A stretch of DNA of 64,000 nt. It comes from Paramecium pentaurelia (Eukaryota; Ciliophora; Oligohymenophorea; Peniculida; Parameciidae). The stretch spans positions 310,001 through 374,000 of the forward strand of contig CAJJDO010000088.1 in NCBI GenBank assembly GCA_905183005.1. Direction: 5' to 3'. Below the pieces are notes generated by a model that had not been told where the DNA came from, did no database searches, and saw only the letters and a program-made list of their open reading frames with translations. Positions 10,579-21,513 of this stretch are shown here, piece by piece; the first letter of the stretch is position 1, and every line of letters starts with the position of its first letter. The position numbers and the translations under genes were made by a program.

Positions 10579-13398
10579 ATGGAGATTGATTAATATTCAG
10601 CTCGTGCTGCCAATGAAGATTAAGCACTTATGAGTAAGAGAGGTGATTAAGAATAAAGAAAATCAGAGTTCTTTCAACGTTGTCTATAGGATCGTAAAGT
10701 TAATACAGATTTATCAGAATCAGAAAAATTTATATTTGGAGATAAAACTATTTATATGGGAAGGATGAAATTAGAATAGAGATTATAAGATATTGATGAA
10801 GTATTTCTACCTTTTGATAATATTGATTTGGATGAAAAGGAACGTAATGAAAAAATGAAAGAATTATCAAAATCTTCTTAATCTGATAATTAAAGAATTG
10901 ATATTAATAAAAGAAATAAGAAAATAGAAAATTTTTGGTTAATAATAAGTCCAGATAGTTCTATAAAAATAGTGTGGGATTTCTTTTGTATGATTTTAAT
11001 TCTATATGAAATAATAACAATACCAATAAGAATAAGTTTTGATATAGAAGTAAGTGCTGAGTTTGGTTATGTAATAACAGCAGCATTTCTATTTGATATT
11101 GTATTAACATTTAATACAGCAGTATATATAAATGGGAATATCAATTATTCTTATAAGGCAATAGCATTTGATTATTTCAAATTATGGTTTTGGATAGATG
11201 TAGTGGCATCTTTTCCTTATGATATGGTATTCAATACAGCATTAACAGGAGAGGCAGGAGATGAAGTGAATGATTCATCAGAAAATTTAAAAAAGAGTAC
11301 TTAAATTTTAAGAGTGTTAAAATTCTTTAGATTTGTTAAAGTAATTCGTTTATTAAGATTGGCAAAACTGAAGGCTATAATGGATAAAATAGAGGAATAT
11401 TTTTCAGATAGTTCAATAATTTAAACAATAGGAAGTTTTTTAAAACTTTGTGCATTTGTTTTATTTTGGTCTCATTGGTTAGGATGTATTTTCCATTTTA
11501 TTGGTTAAAGTGAAGATACTTCATATAATTGGCTTTCTATATATGGATTGTATGATGAACCTTGGGAAATTAGATATGTAAATTCTGTTTATTGGGCTGT
11601 AACTACAATGATTACAGTAGGTTATGGTGATCTATCTCCATAAACACCATTGGAAAGATTATTTGGAGTATTCTTTCTTTTAATAGCTTGTGGTGTGTTC
11701 TCATTTACTATGAACACTATTGGTAATACAATGCAATAATTAAGTTAAAAGTAAGATTAATATTAGAAGAGGATATCAGAAATAAATATATATATGGCTA
11801 AAGTCAAGATTTAAAAGCAATTATAAAATAAAGTAAGAAGATATTTATAATATATTTGGGATTCTCATCGTAGTGTAAATTTAGAATCAATTTGTTAAAA
11901 TCTATCTTTATCTTTAAAATATGAATTTACAATTTAAGTAAATGGAACTATATTGGCTAGTTATAAATTGTTATGTGAGACATTTTCAAGGAAATTACTT
12001 ATTGAATTAACATAGATATTAAAAGAATAAACAATATAACCAGATGAATATGTATTTATTGAAGATGAACCTAAGAATGAATAAATTCTATATTTTATTT
12101 AAGAAGGTCAAATAAATATAGTATTAATAAAGACAAGATAAATTGTAGCTAGATTGAGTAATAAATAAATATTTGGTGAAATAAGTTTCTTTGGAAATAT
12201 AGGTAGAACAGCATCTGCAAAAAGTAATGGTTTTACAGATGTTTTTGTATTGAGAAGATAAGATTTTGTAGCTTTATTAGATAAGTTTCCAGATGATAGA
12301 GAAAGATTTAATTTTATAAATGAAGAAGTTAATAAAAGATAATTATAAATATTAGATATACATTGTTATGCTTGTGATTTACCAGGACATGTAATAAGAG
12401 AATGTCCATCATTACATTTTGTAATTGATTTAGATGTATATTAAAAGACCAAAATAAGATGTATCAAAGCTATAATGAAAGATTTTGTAAGGAAAGATAG
12501 AATGAATTATAATGCTATGAAAAATAGAACAGAATTAGAAAAAGCAGCTAAAAGTTTATAAATGAATATACCAACTCATAAATTTTTAATGGAAGAATGT
12601 AATGTGGATGAATAATTATCTTAGGCAGTAGAAGATGAATCTATAAAAAAAGGATTTAAATTAAAATCTAAATTTAAAGAAGATAGGAATAGAAGAAGAA
12701 ATTGGGAATAATCTTATAAGAAATCTGCCCAAAAGATTTAGTAGATTTAAATTAAATAATCAGAAATATTTAGTATTACCAAAAGTCTATCTTAAGCTAT
12801 CTTATCATCTAATGCTAGTGGTTAAACAAGTCTTAATCATATTGCAATTAATTAGTTTAAATCTCCAAATGAGAGTTCAGAAGAAAGTGATAGTGGAACT
12901 ATATAATAAAAGATGGAAGATATAATGGCTGATTATTAAATATTTAAATAAGAAGTGGATAAGTATAATGGAAGTCAATAATTAGAAATTAAGAAAAATT
13001 TTGTTTTATTGAATGAATTTGAATTTGGTTGTGATTATAATATATTCTACCCTCACAATAATCTTTCTGTTGTGTTGAAAGAATTTCATAAATATTAATT
13101 AGGTAACTCTGTTAAACCTAAAATCGATACTGAATATGATACTAATGTATTTTAAGAATATATGGAATATTATGTTATAGACATAGAAGATGTAAAAAGA
13201 TTTAAATTAGAAGTAAAACCATCTCAAATTAAATAATTTCTACCTTTCACAGAACTACTTTAATCATCATACAATCGTTAAGTAATAATAATTAATATTA
13301 TTTATTAGAAAAAAAAGAATTTTGGTTTGTTAAAATAACCAAAAAGATCTTTTAAATAAGTTGTTAGAGCAATTATTTTGGCAAGAAAATTTAAATGA
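10579..13398 (+). CDS. Voltage-gated K+ channel with cyclic-nucleotide-binding domain and zinc knuckle
   Basis: ATG 10579, TGA 13396-13398, 939 aa, intronless. Six membrane segments lie between residues 125 and 380. S4 is Arg/Lys-rich (ILRVLKFFRFVKVIRLLRLA) and the pore has TMITVGYGDLSP (about residues 343-354), the K+ selectivity filter. A C-linker and a cyclic-nucleotide-binding domain (LYFIQEGQINIVL, FGEISFFGNIGRTASA) follow at about 500-585. This is the EAG/HCN/CNG superfamily. Directly behind it, at 595-611, is CYACDLPGHVIRECP, a CX2CX4HX4C zinc-knuckle pattern. The C-terminal 330 residues are low complexity and basic. Such channels set the membrane potential and swimming behaviour in ciliates; the ligand is unknown. 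Confidence 0.93.
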
Positions 13399-13475
13399 TT
13401 AATTAATTATAACATAAAATTATTAATAAACATCCTTATAATTCTATCTAAATCATCTAAGAGTTTTTAAAATAA

Positions 13476-14029
13476 ATGCAAAAGAGAAAGAAGCTAGAAG
13501 AGAACCCTAGGATAATTGTATACAATTCTTCTTATTGAAGATGTTTGAGAATCTCTTATTACTACTAAGTAAATCAAAGATATAATATCATTTAACCGTT
13601 TTATAAGTATTAGAGAGATTCAAGAAGATTGCTAATCTATTTTTTATTGTTTTTTCAGCCTCAATAATTATGCACAACTTAGATGTGATATTAAACAAAT
13701 TTAAAAGGCATTTAACATATGGGAACAAATAGCATAAAATCTCAAAACATAATGTAATTCAATTAATTTTTTTTGATGAATTTTCTTGTGGCACTATACT
13801 ATAGTTCATTATTGTTAGGTATCTTTATCATATTCAATACAGACCCTTCTTTCTTATAGGGCTTAAGATTTCTAATAAAATTATTTGGATTCTTTTGAAA
13901 AAAGAAGAACCTTAGAAACCTCTATTTGATCTTTTAATTCTTGTTGTCTAGATTATTATTTAATTCTTTCTAATTGTTTAAAATATAAAATTGATTATAA
14001 TCTTTTAAATATTTACAATTTTAAATTGA
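13476..14029 (+). pseudogene. Fragment of a P4-ATPase (flippase) gene, probably decayed
   Basis: An ORF from ATG 13541 to TGA 14027-14029 (162 codons) contains ERFKKIANLFFIVFSAS, the hallmark of the first membrane helix region of P4-ATPases (QFxRIANxYFL in the intact flippase at 21.5 kb). In the overlapping frames upstream sit ENPRIIVYN (13476 frame) and NQRYNII, also expected at a flippase N-terminus. They are in three different frames, and removing a possible 23-nt AAG intron (13518-13540) repairs only one break. Nothing of the catalytic domains follows. I interpret it as the N-terminal remnant of a lost flippase copy. Confidence 0.55.
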
Positions 14030-14190
14030 ACTCAGAAATTCATTCCATTATTTCTCTCAATAATATTATAGATATGATCAATATATATAAATTAATCTTA
14101 ATTATTTATTAATAAGTCTTTATATAGATTAGAATTATGAACCTTTATAAATTTATATATATTAATTAATAAATATATTATTTTATTAAT

Positions 14191-15156
14191 ATGTCTCTCC
14201 TTCTTTTGAATGCTAGCAATAGAATTGCATAAGGATTCTTAAAAGTTGCTGCCGAAAGTGGTAAATATGAGAAGATCATATGTGCTGACATCTTTCCAAC
14301 TTATTTTACAGTTCAAAGACTCTTAAAATTTAAATAGTCATTATCAGCAAACATAGAATTGTTCAAAATTGGAGATCGTCAAGATTTACATGATGTAATT
14401 AAATAAGCCAATAATGTTCTATATGTGAGTCACGATTATTACTAAACAACTGCATCTAAAAAGAATTTATTGGTTGCTACATTAGATTTGGTTAAAAATA
14501 GAAATTATAAGACTGTAGCATATGTTGCACCAGTAGAACATGATCATCAAGAAGAAATTGATGAATGGAAACATTTAGAAGTAGAAGGACGTCGTTTTAT
14601 TCCTTAATTAGTTGGAATCAGATCTGACATTACATTTGGACCTCAAAGCACATTTACTAATAAATTAGCATAAAGAATTTATAATGGTGAAAGTATCTAC
14701 TTTTAAAGTACTGGACAATCATGTGCTCCAATTTTCACAGGTGATTTAGAATAGATTGTTGCTTAAGTCCTAGCAGGATCTCATGCAGGAAAATTACTCT
14801 TAGCAAAAGGACATAAACATATTGATTTCAAATCAATTATTCATTTGATTGAGGATAGTCTAGGAACTACATATAAAGCTAATTTAAATCAATCATTTAT
14901 TGAAAAAGTATTATATATAAATTATATTTAGGTTATCCATCCAACTAATAATTGTATCATAGGTTAACAATTATATTGTCCATCATATATTAATCTAACT
15001 AAATTGATTGCAAATTATAAAGCTTTAGAAAATACTGGATATGATCAAGTAGTTGGTGATAAATTGGTTGATATTGAAGAATATCATAAAAACAATAAAA
15101 TAGTAATTGATCAATCATTGAAAGCAGATTACTAATTAAGTTACTTAGTTGGTTGA
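14191..15156 (+). CDS. NAD(P)-binding Rossmann-fold protein (NmrA / NDUFA9-like)
   Basis: ATG 14191, TGA 15154-15156, about 313 aa after removing a probable 24-nt intron (14908-14931), which has no in-frame stop, so read-through would also be open. The start LLLLNASNRIAQGFLKVAAESG looks like the first beta strand and helix of a Rossmann fold, though the usual GxxGxxG is not intact. YKTVAYVAPVEHDHQEEIDEWKHLE and the later IRSDITFGPQ fit an NmrA-like SDR that senses or binds NAD(P), as do complex I accessory subunits of the NDUFA9 type. Substrate and complex are not determined. The loss of the Gly motif argues for a structural role. Confidence 0.55.
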
Positions 15157-15939
15157 ATAAATGATGATCTTCATTAATCAAATAAAAAAATATATAATAT
15201 TAAATTTTTATTATTCTAAAAAAATTAAGAATTATTAAATTTTAATTGTTAGTATTATTATTACTAATAGAGTATAGCCAAAAATTAGATATTAATATTT
15301 ACATAAAAAAAATTTAATTAAAAAGACCAATTTTGGTATTGAATACTTTTTGTCCTCAATTATACTTTCAATCTTATCTATTAATAACAGATGAAATATT
15401 TAAAGCAAGTTAAATTTAACATTAAAAGAAAACTAATTAGGAAAGAAATGCCATCAGAAATAATAAATTATATATGACTTATATTTTGAATAATGTAAAA
15501 TTTAAAAATTGGTTTTATTTAAAGCTGTTATCAATTTTACTTTGGATATATATGGAATTAATAATGGATGAACAATTAAATATTCTAGATTTATTTAATT
15601 GAAATAGATTTTACTATCATTTTGAAAATACTGAAACAATTAATTTGTATAGACATAAATATCAATGTTGCAAATGTATGTAGAAGACTTAAAATTTAGA
15701 ATATTATAAAGTAAAAAAGTTTGTTAATTCAAGAGATTTTGATAGATAAAATGAATATTTTGAAATACATCTGATTTAAATTATTAATATTTTTTAATAT
15801 AATAATGTCCTTTATTTATTTTTATTTCAGAAATTTATTTATATTAAGATTTTAATCATTATAAATTATGGTTATATGGGGAGATAAATAAGATTTGCAG
15901 TTGATCAATATATTTTAATAGGAAATCTAAAAATATTGA
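15157..15939. other. 783 bp without a supported gene
   Basis: AT-rich. Several ORFs of 30-60 codons occur on the plus strand (for example from ATG about 15391 and 15474, and an open stretch with a CCKC motif at about 15665-15680), but they are separated by TGA and shifted frames. They could be remnants of a gene; no family recognised. Confidence 0.4.
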
Positions 15940-17427
15940 ATGATTTCTTAAATAATTGTGAAATAGCTATAAAAATATAAATTACAAAATTATTATCATT
16001 TCAATGTAATAAGAGATAAGCAATACTTCCTTTTAGATGTAATGTAAACGAAAACATTTCATAAAGGATAAGATATATCATCTACTTTTAGATGATGATC
16101 GCATAAAAATATCGGAGGTAAGAAAACATCAGTCTAAAAGAGACAGTCAATTTTCAATAATCAAAATATCTACTTGAACTAAATTTTGAAAGTTAAATGT
16201 ATTGGAAGACAGAGTAGGATTAACTTGTCGCATTTGGTATAAAGTATCATAAAACTCTGAAATGGTTTCATGCTAACAGTTCTGATTTATAACATCTATA
16301 TAAAAACTTATTTGGTAGAGTATTCTTTGGAAACATATCAACCATTTATGATAGTAAAGAAATATTAGGTTCTGGAGCTTCATCAAAAGTATATAGAGTT
16401 ATTAATAAATTAACACATTGTTAATTTGCTTCAAAATGCATTCGTAAAGACTATATCTATAAGAGAGAAGACAAAGAAAGATATGTATAAATATATGTGA
16501 TTTAGAATCGAATGATTTAAGAGATTGAATTAATGAGAAAATTAGATCATGAAGCTATTGTTAAAATGATTGATATTTTTGAAGGTGAAAAGTCTTTCTA
16601 TATCATTCTTGAATTATTATAGGGTGAATCATTGCATTAGTTTTTTAAAAAACACTCATTAACACTTACATAAATAAGATAGATAATAAGTGTATCAATT
16701 TATTCATATGATAGAGATGTTTATAAGCATTATGCTATTTAGACATACATAATATAATACATAGAGATTTAAAATTAGAAAACTTAGTTTTGAATGAAAA
16801 AGGAAAAGTGGAATCTCTAAAGATTATTGATTTTGGTCTTGCAATTTATACATCAAATCCTTAAAGATAATTATGTGGAACTCCTGGTTATATAGCTCCA
16901 GAAATGTTCATTGAAAAATATCCTTATACTACTAAAGTTGATATTTTTAGTTTAGGAACAATATTTTATAAATTATTATGCAAGAAATCATTATTTAATG
17001 GAAATACAAGTGAAGAGATTTTAGAAAATAATAAAAAGTTTTTATGGAATAATCATCTTAAAAATTGTTCAGATGAAACTATTGATTTGATTAAATAAAT
17101 GCTTTAAAAAGATCCAAATAAAAGAATATCAGCTTGCCAAGCTCTGTAACATCCTTTTTTTATGGAAAAATTTATTGGTATTTATTGAATTAGATTTAAG
17201 GAGAGTAAGGAGTCGCTGAAGAAAGTCCTCATGAAATAGTGAGAACATTTCCACATACAAAACCTATGTAAATCATTAACTCAAATGATAATATTGCAGA
17301 TATTAAGATTTAAGCTATTAAGGGAAGTTAATAAAGCTTTGATTAAAGCTTAGGATCAAATTATTATCCATCTTTTGATGAGGGTTATAATAAATAAAAA
17401 AATGGAAGTGATCATATTATTGAATGA
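15940..17427 (+). CDS. Serine/threonine protein kinase with N-terminal PH-like domain
   Basis: ATG 15940, TGA 17425-17427, five introns (16039-16066, 16118-16142, 16485-16505, 16692-16714, 17178-17200), about 455 aa. The first 130 residues look like a PH-fold (YYHFNVIRDKQYFLLD, FGIKYHKTLKWFHANSSDLQHLYKNL), a layout common in ciliate kinases. The kinase domain has LGSGASSKVYRV (Gly loop), HRDLKLENLVLNE (catalytic loop), IDFGLA, CGTPGYIAPEM (T-loop and APE) and DIFSLGTIFY. It should be an active CAMK/AGC-like kinase. The first, second and last introns end in AAG, GAG and AAG; the frame continuity of PH and kinase motifs requires them. The true start could lie slightly elsewhere. Confidence 0.8.
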
Positions 17428-17433
17428 TTTTAA

Positions 17434-19126
17434 TCAAAATAAAAACTTAGTATTCATAATATTTTATATTCTTGTTTACTATTTTTCACTCAATTGAGAT
17501 TTATAATAAGGAATTTAATTATCAAGTAATTTATTACATATTGTTTAAGCTCTATCTTTATTATCATCATACTTTAATATAAATTAAATGGATTCATTTA
17601 ATCTGGCTGATTTCATTTTCTATCTATTTAATAATCTGTCTTTTGCTCTTTAACTTCCCTCTTTTCCTTACTACTCATTTAATTTATTTCTTTCTTCTTA
17701 AAAATCAATAAGCTTTTATTGGAAAACTTATGTGAAATTTTTATCTTAAGCTGTTTCATTAATGAAATCTTTTAGTTTTCTTTCTGCATCCAATTTTAAT
17801 TCTTAAATTTACTTCAAAATTTCTTTATCATAACAAATTTTTCTATATACTTTTTATTTATAAATTCCATTAATCAAACGTAATTCATCTATTTTATCAA
17901 ATGTTTAAACAAGTGTTCGAAGTTTTTATTATACTTTAGGCTTTAAAGAGATACTTCTAACCCTTTTAGATAATAAATCTTAAATAACTTATTAATATTC
18001 TTTGGTTTAACAATGTTCCCAAGCTAAATCAATTTATGTTTTTGAACAATCAATTATTTGATGATCTTGAAGAATCTTTAAGAATTTAGATTTTTATGTA
18101 GGTTTCTCAATTCTCAATTATGCTAATAAATGATATGTCTGCATTTATAAATAATAATAAGTTATAGATAATGTTTATCCTTGTATATAATTTAAAACAT
18201 ATTACATCATTTTTTTGCTCGTAATTAATTAGTTTATAATCACTCAAATTTACTTTAATTTGTGAATTAATAATTTACTGAATTAATATGAGTTATGATA
18301 ATATTTTAATAAAGAGCAAAATCAAGTATTCTTCTATAATATAAATTTGGCATACTCCTTTAAATCTTAGATATCCTCAGGCGATTTCATTTCACCCCAT
18401 TCTTTTAATCTTTTTTTTAATTTTTCAATATGTCTAACTAATTAATTAAAATAATTACTATTTCTATTAAATAAGTTTATCTGTTAAATCACTTGGGAAA
18501 TGATAATCCATATCTACTTTAAAAAAAAGATCTTATTTCATTTATTCCATTTCATGATTTATATATGGTTATAAGACATCTGTAGGAACTTGAATTTAAA
18601 ATTTCTTTGGTTCATCAGTTAATTAATTTTAGTTATTTAAATTCATTAATTTTTTAGTCTTAGCTTTGAGATTATTGCGTTAAAAAAATTAAATTTTTTA
18701 TTTTACTTTCATAGGTTTAATAGTTTCCTCTAATAAATCAGGTTTACTATCAATTCTTTAGGAACATTATTCAATTTTAGGTTCAAATTTGGTTTAATAA
18801 TTGAATTTCAAAAGTGGTTTTTTTCTTTTCTCTGGTAATATATAATGTTTATTGAAATGCCAATGACCATCTGGAGTATGATGTTAATTTGTTGGTGATC
18901 GAGAATGATCTGTATGATATCTTTATTTTTCTGAATTAATCCTTACTAAACGATTCATTTAATCCCTTTCTCTAATAAAAGGAACAAATGATTATATATT
19001 CTTTACATCCTTACTAAATTCTTTAATTAATTTGAAACGAGGCAAAAATAAATTAGAATCATCTTAATCATTGAAATACTCTGAAATGTTGTTTTTGAAG
19101 CTATGTATATAATTGTTGGACAGCAT
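17434..19126 (-). CDS. Basic coiled-coil protein of unknown function
   Basis: Minus strand, ATG at 19124-19126, stop 17434-17436, three introns (18434-18458, 18334-18355, and a less certain 18218-18243 ending GAG), about 539 aa. N-terminal 130 residues are rich in Arg/His/Pro (INSEKQRYHTDHSRSPTNQH), then a long Lys/Gln-rich helical body with several short coiled coils (for example LRIEKPTQKSKFLKILQDHQIIDC). No known domain recognised. Its stop codon is only 6 bp from the stop of the convergent kinase gene, so the two transcripts must overlap. Confidence 0.65.
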
Positions 19127-19349
19127 ATAAAATTAAATATGAATGAGGATTTTATTGATAAGAAATTATTAATAAAAAGTATAATGTAAATTTAACAAAT
19201 TAACTTTAATAATTTATATTAATGATCCAAACAATAAAAATAATATAACAATTTACTTAACAAAACAAAAATAAATAAAATAGTAAATAAAAAAAATATA
19301 AAATCCAATAATGATACTAGAGAAAGTATTTCCTAATGATATATCAAGA

Positions 19350-20236
19350 TCAAGTAATAATTTTGTCATTAATTTACTTAATATAGGATTATATAGTATT
19401 TGAAATGCTTAAGTTTCTTTATTTTAATTGTCGAAAGAGAGATTATTAGTTAAATTTTGGTTAGTAAATACTTGGTAGATAGGTTTTCGTAACAATTTCT
19501 GTTTTTCTTATTTGATGACATCTTAAAAAAGAATTCTCCCTGGAAGTAACTTAAATTTCTTCTAATATTTTTTAATTCTTTTCTGGAGATTCATTTGGTG
19601 ATTATGTTTCATAATGACGTATAGATTATTTAGATTATATTACTTTTTCTTAAGTATTTAATTCACTCCTTTATACACTAATATAATTAAGTCTTTTAGG
19701 AGGATTAGATGTTGGTTTTTTCTTATCAATTTCTTTTCCTACACAAAAGATTCTTAGATTTGTTTATCTTTTTATTGTAAATTCTAATGTCATTCTTGTT
19801 ATGTCTATCATATGTTGTAATAAAGTCAAAAAAATAGATTGTTTACTCTAGTTATATATTTCATGTTATAATTAATCTGCTTTAGAAGGAAGACCATAAA
19901 ATAGATAAAGATCAATTATAATTTTAGTTGTTGAAGCTAATGTTGGTTCTATATTGAGTAACTTATTATAATTTATGAAAATTAACCTCAAAATTAACTG
20001 CAATTATTTTAATTATGAATTTTATGGTCTCTTGAAATTGTAGAAGATCATTCTAATTAAGTTTCTTGCCTTAATATAATTAGTTCATGGAATCGGTTTC
20101 TATTATTTATCTAATCTTCTCCCTATACTCAGAGAATCAAATTTTTGAGCATACTTATTTATTTGATTGGCACTTAGTTGTTATATAAATTGCGAATATC
20201 TTGTGATCGTTCTCTTAGCAAATCCATTACATTCAT
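19350..20236 (-). CDS. Possible peroxisome biogenesis protein PEX16
   Basis: Minus strand, ATG at 20234-20236 (or 20225-20227). With three introns ending AAG, TAG and AAG it reads to TGA at 19350-19352, about 270 aa. The middle part (SIFLTLLQHMIDITRMTLEFTIKR followed by a polar linker) is laid out like the PEX16 region before its disordered linker. PEX16 helps insert peroxisomal membrane proteins. In another frame over 19262-19560 there is a hydrophobic C-terminal part (ILYNPILSKLMTKLL, then SSIIIGFYIFFIYYF), which resembles PEX16 better. So an extra intron or a frameshift near 19640 is likely and the end is not settled. Confidence 0.4.
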
Positions 20237-20341
20237 TATTAAAAATATTAAATATAAAATAAATAAATATTTTTATACTTATTTCTAATATTAACTAAAA
20301 TAGTATTGAATTTTGAAATATATTTTTTATAATTTAATTAA

Positions 20342-20627
20342 ATGAGTAGAGGTACAAATCTCTTTGCAACATTTTCAATATCAATAATTGTATGGATAAT
20401 TACTTTATTTTTATCATCTGGATATGTTAAGTATTTAACAAAATAAAATTAGAGAAGTTACTAAATCCATACCAACATATGCTTTGATTTTATATTTCTC
20501 TTATGCATTATTTAAAGTAGGAGGAGATTTAGCACAATTAAAGGATTATCCTGAAGAAGCTTAATCATTATAAAAAGAAGTTGAGTAAGCAAAACGATTC
20601 TATTAAGAAAAGGGATTAAAATTGTGA
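20342..20627 (+). CDS. DPM3: Dolichol-phosphate mannosyltransferase subunit 3
   Basis: ATG 20342, TGA 20625-20627, one intron (20431-20452), 87 aa, the typical DPM3 length. Two membrane helices (about residues 7-28 and 37-58) are followed by VGGDLAQLKDYPEEAQSLQKEVEQ and a short basic end KGLKL. This matches DPM3 of animals ([26 protein letters not shown], ending RRGLRF). DPM3 anchors and stabilises the catalytic subunit DPM1 in the ER membrane, which makes dolichol-phosphate-mannose for N-glycans, GPI anchors and O-mannosylation. GPI anchors carry the immobilisation surface antigens of Paramecium, so this gene should matter there (inference). Confidence 0.9.
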
Positions 20628-20664
20628 AACATTAAATGTTCATATATATATATTTATAAATTTA
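20628..20664 (+). other. 37-bp intergenic spacer
   Basis: Between the stop of DPM3 and the start of the membrane-protein gene. With (ta)n just upstream of the start, it must carry 3' end and promoter of two same-strand genes. Confidence 0.4.
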
Positions 20665-21368
20665 ATGGATATTTATCACCTTCGTTTGGAAAATTACTAA
20701 CCTAAACAATCCTTCTATTTAATGAATAAAATACTCAAACTTTTAATCGCTCTATAAATGCTTTTAGTTTTTTTTAGGATTTTTGTAAGAAATTAAGAAC
20801 CATTTTTTTTGTCTGATTGTTTAAATGCATGTATGATGATGCTCACTTATTGTTAAAAAGTATTATACTAAAGTAAAATATTAGAATTATTGTCTTGCAT
20901 TGATTACAATGTTTTATATATTCTCATTGATATATTTGAATGCAATCTTCTTTTTGTAGTTTGTTGAATATAAATTGCCCTTTTTTATTGATTATACCAA
21001 AAATTTTACTTTGATGCTGGTATGATTTCATCTCAATTTAGATTTTCTCAACTTTGCTTTATATTTTTGAATCAATTATGTTATATTAAGTTTACAAGGA
21101 ATTTAAGGGAATTATTTATGATATCAATCAAGAATATTTAGAGAATGTTTAATAAGAGTAATAGCAACATTTAGAAATAGAAATGTTATCATAAATTTAA
21201 GAATAATCTGTTTAACAAATTAATAGTAACTAATAATAGTTAGCAGAATAAGAAATTGAAAATTAATCCATATAGGAACCCAATATTGCTGCTGGATCAT
21301 TATAAAGAAGAATGAATAATTAAGGATCAAGAACTTAACAAGAACTGTAATAATAATAATAATAATGA
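20665..21368 (+). CDS. Four-helix membrane protein with Gln-rich cytosolic tail
   Basis: ATG 20665, TGA 21366-21368, introns 20860-20884 and 21020-21041, about 218 aa. Four hydrophobic segments lie at about residues 19-38, 70-95, 105-120 and 125-145 (LKLLIALQMLLVFFRIFV, LALITMFYIFSLIYLNAIFFLQF, IFSTLLYIFESIMLYQVY). The tail is acidic and Gln-rich and ends in six TAA-coded Gln. No family recognised; the layout resembles small vesicle-membrane proteins (TVP/COPI-associated type), which is only a guess. It follows DPM3 on the same strand with 37 bp between. Confidence 0.65.
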
Positions 21369-21513
21369 TTTTAACTTTTTTATGAATATATATTTATCTA
21401 TTTTTAGTTTACAAAACTTAATTGAAAGATTATTGACAAGACATGTATGAATTTTAAATGAATAAATTATGACAATTTATTATTCTTATAAATTAGTTTA
21501 TCAAATAAAAGAA

